From: Coptis chinensis
Taxonomy: Eukaryota > Streptophyta > Magnoliopsida > Ranunculales > Ranunculaceae
DNA length: 64,000 nt
Direction: 5' to 3'
NCBI GenBank assembly: GCA_015680905.1
Contig: CM027378.1
Coordinates: 8,289,001 to 8,353,000, forward strand
The notes under the pieces: model-generated
The model's database searches: none
What the model was told of the DNA's origin: nothing
Seen by the model: the letters and a program-made list of their open reading frames with translations, nothing else
Shown here: positions 1 through 9,816 of the stretch, one piece after another
How the letters are laid out: every line of letters begins with the position of its first letter
Position numbering within the stretch: position 1 is the first letter of the stretch
Program-made: the position numbers and the translations under genes

Positions 1-90
1 CATGAATCATCGTGTTCTAAGAGATTTCGTTGACGATACAAGAACATTTAGAACTCATGCCATTATCGGAAAAAAAAAAAAGTAGAACTC

Positions 91-553
91 ATGCCGAGAT
101 TTCCTTACGCTAGGACGACTCTTTCTAGTATCGCTTTGGGGAAAAAAAATAACATTCCAACCAACAGCAACAATTATTGTGTGTTGAAAAAAGTGTTGAA
201 TAACTCTTCATGTTGTTTGTGCAACAACTCGAGGGAGAATTCAAAGCATATGTTCTTTGAATGTGAATACAGTAAAACCATTTGGGAGGAAGTAAAATTA
301 ATTGCTACTAGGAGGTCAATCTGCTGCTTTGAGCTCAAATGAAGAATGGTGGTACCTTATAGGTAAATGTAGCACAAATTCTTTACAAGCAGAGATCACC
401 AAAATCTACATCTGTGTGGATTGAGAGAAACCATAGAAGATTTCAAAACAAAAGGCAACCAGCTCAGGTGGTAAAACAGAGGCTCCTTCAAGATATGAAA
501 GTGTATGTACAAAGTCAATTAGATGAAGTCAAGAATATATATAGTGATATAAT
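91..553 (+). pseudogene. LINE ORF2 fragment, zf-RVT zinc-binding domain
   Basis: The reading frame 91-342 contains a CxxC...HxxFxC pattern (CCLCNNS then HMFFEC) typical of the zf-RVT domain that follows reverse transcriptase in plant LINEs. After the stop at 342, other frames continue with residues typical of the linker before RNase H (for example WIERNHRRFQNKR), so at least one frameshift is present. The block ends at the target duplication of the inserted LTR-like element. No reverse transcriptase catalytic motif is inside the window. It is a pseudogene, and annotation pipelines could mistake it for a short host ORF. Confidence 0.75.
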
Positions 554-3500
554 TGTCACAGCCCGATTTTCTAAACAATTAAAATAATGAATATTTGAAA
601 TATAAATATCTCAAACATCACTATATTCAATTGTCTAAAAACCCAGGCTATGACGGGGGAATACAACACATGTCAAAACCTAAAACCCACATCACAACAG
701 GATCAACTTAACCACAAATAAACTCCAAATTCCTCAACTATCACTTTATTAAAAACTTTCTTCCATCCCAATACAAACATAAACAAACTTTAAGAATAAC
801 AATTTCCAACATCGTATTCTCATGTCATATAAAAATGTAACCTACGTTATTACATTCTTCCAACAAAGAATCAGACCTAAAAGAAAACTAACGGACCGCT
901 CCAGGCACGAATCCCAATCACACGCCGCGGTTCCACTGCCTTCCACCTATGTTCCCAAGAACACACCCACGTTGCCAAAACAAAGCAAACATGGGTCAGC
1001 AAAATGGAATTTGCTGGTATGAGTAGACTAACCACAGATAAACATTATCATACTTTAATTATCCAACCAACACTTTAACTCTATCATGACCTAATCATTC
1101 TCAGCTTAGAAGACAGGTAGTTCCGTCATCTCAACCGGCATAGTTCTTCCCAAGCAAAACTTATATTATCTTAACTCATTCAAATCACTCGTTTTAATAT
1201 CTAAATCATTGCATTAAAACTTACCGATATCCACTGCTGTATAAGGGTAGGACCGCGTCCCTGCGTAAAAATATTATTAAGTCCTACCCTCCTGCAAAAG
1301 AAAGTTAGCAATTTTATATAATATGTGTAGATATCCTATAGGTATTCCAATGCAAGCCCAAATACACTCGCATAATCAAATCAATTTCTCTTATTAATTA
1401 ATCAATTACTTTTCTTATACACATATTTCACAACCTATGTACCTTAAGTCATTCCGCCACATTCAAGGAATACCCAACCTTACATTCGTGACACTCAAGG
1501 AATACAACTAACATGAAGGCAAATACTTTAGTTCCTCTCTAGGGTAGTCCAAACAACTGGTCATTCATGGCACATTCAATGAATACGGGTCATTCATGGC
1601 ACATTCAATGAATACCCATAGATAACGCTTAACGGTCATTTATGGCACATTCAATAAATGCCCACCTAACCTATGACATCAACAAATATAAAACTAAATT
1701 CCAAAACTTGCGTGAAGAGTTCTCAAAGAGGTGGTAAATTTGTTTACGATTATTGAACTTTATTTTATATATCATTTCAGGAGAACGAATGAGTATCTTG
1801 ATAAGCGTATTTTTTGTTTACGCGTTATTAATTTCATGGATGTCTAAGTGTCATAACGTTGAATATCATAAAAAATCTTGCAAAATCACATAGTAGTTAA
1901 TACACATACACACGCGTATATATAGAGGTCTTAGCCTAAAGTCAAGTATGCTAATAGCCCTAGACCTATCTTAATAGCCCAAACATAATCCGAGTTAAAA
2001 GTCAACTCTGGTCAACGGTCAAAGTCAACTCTGGTCAAAGTCAACACATCATTGTCAAAGTCAAACTGTCGTTTTCATGTTCGACCGGTTCAGGGTCATA
2101 GCTATGGTTCATGACTAAGGTCAAAGGTGTATGACTCATGGGCTCATGGTTAAGGCCATGGTTCGGACCCAACTGGCCAAACCCAAACCTTAGAACCCGG
2201 AAGTCTAAACATTTAAAGACCCAATTAGATCTATTTTAAGTCCAATGGACTGGCCCCAAACAATATTAGAAACTGGCCCAAAACACAAATGAGTTCGGCC
2301 CGAAAACAAACAAAGAAAAGTGTCCCAAAACTTAACTTAAACTGGTCCACAACTTAATATAAAACTAGTTCGAAACAAAGGATTAATCCGGCCCAATAAC
2401 TAACTAGTGTTTAGGCCCAAAAACTGAAACTGAACTGGCCCACAGCAACTAATTAGTTTGGCCCAAATCCGGAATAGAACTCGGCCCACAACTAACACTA
2501 AACTGAAATTTCGGTCCAACTACCATTGAAATTTCGGCCAAGCCAATAAAACATTTCGGCCCAACAACTTAAAATAGAAATGGGCCCAACACAACTTAAA
2601 AATGAAATGGCCCAACCACTTAAACTAGCTAAGGCCCAAACCGAAACCAAAAGGCTTTGGCCCAGGCCCAAATCGGTGAACGAATGTCATGTCATCTCCT
2701 TCATCGATTTCTCTTCCACCACCGGCCACCCACTCCCATTCCATTAAGTCGGTTAGACTCCCCATAAGAAACCCAACAACATTAATGAAAACAACAAGCC
2801 AAAATCGTCCAATCCAAACATCACAAAAACTAGATCTAGGAAATTTCTTGCCGCCATTAATGGTCGGGCTTCAAGCTTCCAAATGACTCTACCAATCGCA
2901 CTCAACCCCCAAACATCATCCCCAATGTTCAATCAACACAAAAACAACAATCACAGTTCACCTATATTTTTACTGACGATTTTTTTCTTACTGCCGCCAT
3001 TGATGGACCTTCAGGCTTCTTCGACAGTTCTATGTCGTTTTCAAAGCCTTCAACATCCATCCCTAAACACCGTTCCAACAACATACATCACACAATAACA
3101 AAACAGTTCATATTTCTAATTGGCTGGCGCCTCCATTACCAAAACTCCAGAGTTTTGAACCGTCCCAACAGTTCAACAGTTTCAAATACCACTATTACCA
3201 AAGTTTTCGACGGTTCTATATCAAATCCAATTTTAACAAAATTTAATAAAACAAATGGCACGAAGTCCTATACAACGAAAACGGAAAATGAGCAAGATCC
3301 ATACACGAGAAAACCATAAGTTGGTGAAATAGCAAAATAGCTACTCACCTTAACTAACAGCTCAACGAATTTTCCTAGCCGAATCGGTGTGCTCCACCTC
3401 TCCCAGCAAACCAGCTTCTTTCTCGCCTCCAATTTTTTATATTTTATTATCTTCAAAACCCTATTCTCTAGAACAATGTGTTTATATACTTGGGTCCGAA

Positions 3501-3636
3501 ACCCAAGCCCAACACCGACTCGGGCCCAAAACCAAGCCCACGTATCCTGAGTCCAATCCGACGAATTTTTAAAATAAACAATTAAATTAATTAATTAAAT
3601 AGAAAAATACGTATAAGAAAAACACGGGGTGTTATA
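554..3636 (-). mobile_element. 3.1-kb solo-LTR-like element inside the LINE
   Basis: The segment is flanked by ATAAT on both sides (549-553 and 3637-3641), a 5-bp target duplication as made by LTR retrotransposon integrases. Read on the - strand it begins TATAACACCCCG (likely a decayed TGTAACACCCCG) and ends GGCTGTGACA. No gag, pol, primer-binding site or second LTR is seen. Size and terminal style resemble the 3111-bp split unit at 34218-50251. On the - strand a TATA-like TATATAAACA lies near 3480. Short ORFs inside show no recognisable protein. Most likely a solo LTR left by LTR-LTR recombination; a non-autonomous element is the alternative. Confidence 0.7.
2215..2670. repeat. Degenerate GGCCCAA-rich array
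   Basis: Within the solo-LTR-like element, GGCCCAA or close variants (GGCCCGA, GGTCCAC, GGCCCAC) recur about every 20-45 bp across roughly 450 bp, often preceded by ACT or TTC and followed by A-rich spacers. The G-C core is spaced by A/T-rich sequence, so it looks like an expanded degenerate minisatellite. GGCCCA resembles the site II element in plant promoters, but no function is shown. Confidence 0.6.
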
Positions 3637-4191
3637 ATAATGTTCTTGGACAGACTTGGTATAATGGTCAGATACCGAAACTATGCTCAGAAGTTCTGCA
3701 AATGGTTAAAGCCAGAACAAGATATGTTCAAATTGAATACTAATGGTGCAGTGTCTGATGATCAGTGTGGAACAGGAGGAACAATAAGAGATTGTGAGGG
3801 AAATGTTACAATGTGCTTCTCAGGTTCAGGAGGGATAAAGTCTGTCTTATTTCAGGAACTAAAGGCAATATTGCAAGGTCTCTATGATTGTCAGAGTATT
3901 AACATTCTGAAGGTGGAGGTAGCATCAGACTCTCTTAGGTCTATCAAGATTCTCTTGGGTAAGGAGAAAATACCATGGTACTGTGTCAATCTAGTCAAAG
4001 AGATTAAGGCAGTTTCTGCTAACTTTTCTGTCATTAGGTTCATACATGTCTATAGATAATGTAATAGGGCAGCAGACTTTCTAGCAGCACTATCAAATAT
4101 AAATGATGTCCTCTATTTTCCTCCTCCTCTAGACTGGATAATATGTATTGTAGAGGAGGATAAAAGAGGTCAAGTTTATATAAGAGCTTAA
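3637..4191 (+). pseudogene. LINE ORF2 fragment, RNase H domain
   Basis: The frame from 3640 encodes an RNase H-like (RVT_3) domain: FKLNTNGAVSDD at the first acidic strand, then GGTIRDCEGN, then an ELKAILQGL helix and VEVASDSLRSIKIL with the second acidic region. The usual first aspartate (NTDG) is replaced by asparagine (NTNG). A stop at 4057-4059 interrupts the final HVYR...NRAADFLA motif, which continues in the same frame to 4191. So the domain is nearly complete in layout but has a changed catalytic residue and a nonsense mutation. It belongs to the same LINE as the block upstream of 554. Confidence 0.85.
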
Positions 4192-4486
4192 TATAGGTTG
4201 GGTCTGCCTAACCCCAAAAACTTATTTTAAAAAAAAAACAATTACTGTGTGATTCACGAAAATAAAAATTCCAAATTTTGTTAATTCAAATTTAAATAAG
4301 GCCTACTTGGACCCGAAAACCAGATGTCGAAAATATTGGCATCTTACCGTCATTTAGGAATAAAATCGCAATTTTGTCATGGCTCTGGGTATTTTAATTA
4401 TAGGTGATGTCAACTCTTCAAGAATAAAATTCTGGCGTTGTCTGACAATGTTTAGGATGTCCATGATATGCAGCTGTTTTTTTACT

Positions 4487-4494
4487 TATAAATA
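4487..4494 (+). promoter_or_regulatory. Probable TATA box of the TauE-like gene
   Basis: TATAAATA lies 90 bp upstream of the start codon at 4584, leaving a plausible 5' leader of about 55-65 nt. It is the best TATA match in the short interval between the LINE tail (about 4240) and the gene. Position and sequence support it; no transcript data are available. Confidence 0.5.
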
Positions 4495-4583
4495 CATATG
4501 CAATGTTTAGGAAAGAGAACTCAATGAGACACGTGACTGAAACCTACCTACCCACTCGATCTCCGGCCTTCTAGTCTCTCTCC

Positions 4584-7500
4584 ATGGATTTCTCTAAGGT
4601 GCCACAGATCGTATTTATAACAACATTGATAGTGTGTTTAGGTCTTGTAATGGTGACTCAACTAGCCAATGCAGAGAGGCCTTTGAGAGCTGGTGTTGAT
4701 GAACAAAGTCAGGTTGAGGATGAAGTAGGTCAAGAAGGGGTGTTGATTAAGCTTATAAATTTCTTGTGGCAGACTGGAAAGTCCTCTTATCACCACGTTT
4801 GGCCGGTGAGTCTCTCTATCGTGCATGCAGCAAATTACTCTTTCTTGACTTCTTCATCATGAAATAAATAATATATTTGGTGCTTGTTTAATTTGGTGAA
4901 CATGCAGGAAATGGAGTTAGGGTGGAGATTGGTGGTAGGATCCATAATAGGATTCTTAGGTGCAGCTTTGGGGAGTGTAGGAGGAGTTGGTGGTGGTGGC
5001 ATCTTTGTCCCTATGCTCACACTGATCATTGGCTTCGACCCTAAGTCCTCAACTGCCATTTCTAAGTGTCTGTCATCCTTCCTTTTTAACTTCTATTTCT
5101 TCCAACAACTAATAATGAAACCTTTTTTTTTTTATTAAGAGTCGAAGCTAATTTAACACGACGGTACTGGTAAAGGTGCTAACTGCTTGACTTGGCACTT
5201 AAGTATCTAAGCTAACTATATACTAAATTCTGAACAAATATAATTATTTTGCACCTTTTTGAGCATTTAAACATTCATACCTTGCCGCTTCAAGAGTTAA
5301 ATTATTCAAGATAAAAAATGTAAAAAAGAAAGAAAGAAGATGTTTTGCTCGTCTTCAATCTACTGTCAATGATTCTTCATGAGAACATATACAGTTAAGG
5401 TTATGGCATGCAGAACTTACAAAGATTTTGTTTTTAGGTGAATGAGAACGTACTTACAAAGAAGTGATCATAATTTCCAGATAACCTAATATATAACTTA
5501 CAAAGATGTGACCATAATTTCCAGATAACCTAATGTACTACATACATTGGGGAGTCCATACATTTTCAAGGGTGACATTTTTTTGTAAAGCAAACAAACT
5601 TTAAGCATAAAGAAAACCGAAACCAAATATGTCGTTGTTTGGTTTTTGCAGCATATATTAGCATATATAACTGGACCTGTGTGGCTGTGTCTAACAAAAA
5701 CAGAAGTGGATCATTGACTCGATCAAGATTTGAGTTTTTCTTAGAAGTTTTTTCGGTTACCAATTTGTTGTGTACAATTGGGTTGTCTTCCGAGTTACGA
5801 AGTACCATTAAGTTCCTCATTTTCATCTGCAGCCTACAACTTCTAAACGGAAAGGGTAATAATATGTTCTTGATCGATTACTTTAATGATACACTCTTTC
5901 TCAGTCATATGCATGATCTTCCTGCTTACAACTAGAAACAATAGAGTTTCCACTTTAAGCAGCAGTATAAGTGACTAAGTGTATAACACACGAATTCTCA
6001 ACTTCACATTTTTCTTTTTTGCTTTTCCTGTTCACCTTTTATCTGTTTATTTCTTCCTTAATTTGGCATATAGGCTGTACCGCTGTAGGCCCCGCACTAC
6101 TGCCTTAGGCAGTTGATAGTTGATACCTGGGAGATACTTTTGCACAAATGTTTTTCATTATTCCAGACAACATTTGTCAATTGTCATTTGCTGCTAAAAT
6201 CATAGTAAATTTCCGCAAAGCTGACCACATTTCAACAGATCTTCAGACATTTCGGTGAGAGCTGTTTGGAATTTTCAATATTTCCTCCTAAAATCATACA
6301 AAACTAAATTTTCCCCTCTATTGAAAATGGTTCAATGAAATTCTTTTCTCAGTGTGAAACAATGAAACTCACTAATAGTAATTTCTGTCTCTTACAAGTG
6401 AAGTTACATACTAACCCTAAGTCCCTGACATCTTAAATACTCAATGGAATTTACAATACAACCTCAGAAACTCAGCACTGAGATATATTTTTTTATGGTA
6501 CTCAGCACTGAGAATAACAATATATTTATGACTAACATTTGCAGCTTACTGATACCGAAAACAGAAATCTACTGATATAACAGTTCCCTGGTCAGAAAGT
6601 AAATAAAACCTAGATGTATATATTCTACCAACAATAAAAAAAACATAAAAACAAAAATCCAGATACATATTGTCATTTTAATATTTACTTACATCTCTTT
6701 CCATGTGATTTCACGATGAAGATCTTTCATATTTTATGGTGACTTAATGCAGGTATGATTATGGGTGCGGCTGGATCAACTGTGTACTACAATCTTAGAC
6801 TTCGGCACCCAACGCTCAACTTACCGATTATAGACTATGATCTAGCCCTACTTTTTCAGCCTATGCTTATGTTAGGAATTAGTATCGGTGTCGTGTTTAA
6901 CGTCATTTTTCCTGATTGGATGGTTACAGTTCTCCTCATCATTCTCTTTCTCGGTAATTTTACTACCATATCTACGTACTATTACTTTTGCTAGCACTAC
7001 TACTCAAATCCTCAGACAATCAATCCAAAGAGCAGGCCTTATACTATTTGTTAATGAGTCCAACCTCACAAAATCTCATTGCACGAGCGTAAGCTCTCAG
7101 GTTTTTACTGTTAGATCACGTTGAAGTTTTGCAAATAATATTAATTAAGTTTAAAATATTATAAGATCACTGGAATATCTCACCAAATTTACTTAGATTA
7201 GTATATACCTGGCACAGCTTAGTTGTTTAAATTTTAAAGCAGATTAAAACTACTAATAATGTAAGTAGCCTATGACAATTATATCTATTTCCATAGCATG
7301 TTTGCAAACATCAGTACACTTTATATAGTAATTGGTAGCATGCATGTTAGCTAAACAACGTATCTAAATTATGCTAACGAATGGCGGTAGGTACATCAAT
7401 TAAGGCGTTACTAAAAGGCATCGAGACTTGGAAAAAAGAAACCATAATGAAGGTAAGGTTCCTCACTTAATCATTAAAGTCCTTCATATAACTTGTCCTG

Positions 7501-9303
7501 AACTACTTGTAATGTAGCTGGGGTTTTGGCTGTAATTTGTTTTCAGGAGACAACCAAGGTTTTGGGCTCAGAATCTAAACCAACCGGTGAGTTTCCCATG
7601 TTCCTTCGCTACTTCCAAAGAATAACCATGTTAATCAGAGAAGAAAAGGTCGATAGAAAACACCAAAAATGGGGAGTTTCAGAACTTTGGATAGAGTGGC
7701 TCATGTGATATGAGTCTGAGTGTCTGACTGGAGTAGCATCTGGATCATGGCAGAAACTGTTGGGTTTGGACTTTCGATCTATTCGCTCCGGGTCCAGCCC
7801 ATTACAAATCTAATTTCTTAAAGTTTTGGGTCCTGCACTCACCAAATTCGATTGGGCAGCCTCCGGACCAAGCCCAACATCCAAGCCCAATACACCCCCC
7901 TCCCCAGCACCTCTTGTTACTCAATTTTTTTTCAACCATTCTAACCAGTCATCTCTCTCGCGAGTTCTAAACCCAAAAAAAAAAAAAAAAAAAAAAAAAA
8001 AATGATGAGTTTTCTCTCAAACCAGTCATCTCTCTCGCGAGTCTTTGGTTTTATATTCTAAGTTTCATGATGGGCTGAGATCGCTACAACACCAACATGG
8101 AATTTGACAGAAATTGTTTAAACCAATCATTCGAATTTCTTGTATTAACCGCCATTTTTTGTATTAATCACTCCTCCAATGTTGAGTTGATCAAGATATG
8201 CATTTGTCCTAGTGAAAAAAGAAATAGTCAAGATATACAAGTACCAAACCGAATTATTGTTTGAAAAATCCCCAAACGACCCAATGAAGTCGTTTTCAAG
8301 GTGCCCCAAACGACTCATTGAGATCGTTTTGCATATGGGCCAAACGACCCAGTGAGGTCGTTTGAATGCCTTTGTTTTATTTTTTTTGAATATTTTTGTA
8401 CATTAGTTGTATGAGTTAATATAAGATTTTGAGTTATACTAGAGTTGAATCAAAGTGAGATCCTGTATTGGGCAACCACCGAATTCGACTCAGATTTTGA
8501 GTACATACATTAGCTGGAGCTGAATCAAAGTCCAGTTTCTTTCTTTTATGGTTCAAGTCCACTTCTCATTTTGCACCCAACTTCACTAAAATGAACCTCA
8601 TGACAAACAAACCGAATTTTTTTAGTTCAAACGACCCAGCTATGTCGTCTAAAAGAGTCCCCAAACGACCCCGCTATGTCGTCCTAGAGACTGCCCAAAT
8701 GACCCCACCATATCGTCTAGCTATAAACTCAAGAGTTTTGTCTCAAACGACACACGAAGACCGTTTGAGTGTATACTGAAACGACATTGCGAGACTATTT
8801 GAGTGTATACTCAAACGACATGGCGAGACCGTTTGAGTGTACACTCAAACGACTCGAGGGTTTCGTTATGGCGAGACCGGTTGAATTGGTTGTTGGGCTT
8901 GGGTTTTGATGCAAACTTGTAATATATATATATATATATAGGGGAAGGTTCCATTTACAACACTTTTTATACAACGTTTTATACAATACCCTTTGAAAAT
9001 ATGAACTAAGCCTTGATTATTTGTAGATATAATCTTCACACCATAGAGATCATCTCCACAAAAATTTAACTCATTTAAAAACTCCTAACCATAAGAAAAA
9101 TTACTTTCAACCTATGAATTTTTATTAACGGTCCAGATATATCGATTTTGTAACTCTTTTTTGGCAAACTTAGAAATGGTCAAATGACCCGATTTTTTGT
9201 AGAGGTCATATCCACGGTGAGAGCATCTTATCCACAAAACATTAGCCCTTAAATCATCTTGAAAGCTCTGGTGGGGAGTATTGTATAAAAAGTGTTGTAA
9301 ACG

Positions 9304-9383
<80 letters not shown>

Positions 9384-9770
9384 CCGACTCTTAAAAGACC
9401 TTAAATAAGTACCAAATCTAAAACACCCACAACTTCACCTACAAAATGATTTATAACCTAATCTTTTGTGCATATAATTTACTAACCATAAAGAACATTT
9501 TTACAAAAATTCAACTCGTTTGACAATTTTTAACATTGACAAAAGATAATTGCAAAAATTAGACATTTCTAGACCTTTATATATATTTTCAAAAGTGGAA
9601 AACAATTTTATCTAAGTTAGAGTATATCAAACGAGTTGAAGTTTTGTAGAGATGTTTTTTATGGTTAGTAGATCATATGCACAAAAAATTAGGTTTTAAA
9701 TCATTTTGTAGGTGAAGTTGTGAGTGTTTTATATTTGGTACTTATGTAAGATCCTTTTAAGAGCCGGGCA

Positions 9771-9816
<46 letters not shown>

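Larger units (their letters stand above)
1..4240 (+). mobile_element. 3' end of a dead LINE, split by a later insertion
   Basis: Non-LTR retrotransposon remnant running off the left edge of the window. The C-terminal part of the LINE second ORF is visible in two blocks: a zinc-binding reverse-transcriptase region (91-553) and an RNase H domain (3637-4191). A run of A residues near 4229-4238 fits the LINE 3' tail. The two coding blocks are contiguous in frame once the 554-3636 insert and one copy of its ATAAT duplication are set aside. Stops in the reading frame show the copy is dead. Its 3' end lies about 350 bp upstream of the transporter start codon, so it may form part of that gene's upstream region. 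Confidence 0.85.

Noticed and set aside
8274..8890. CRISPR-like regular spacing
   Set aside because: Lies in an intron of a plant gene, the parts between half-sites are semi-conserved, and no cas genes exist. It is a minisatellite-like array.
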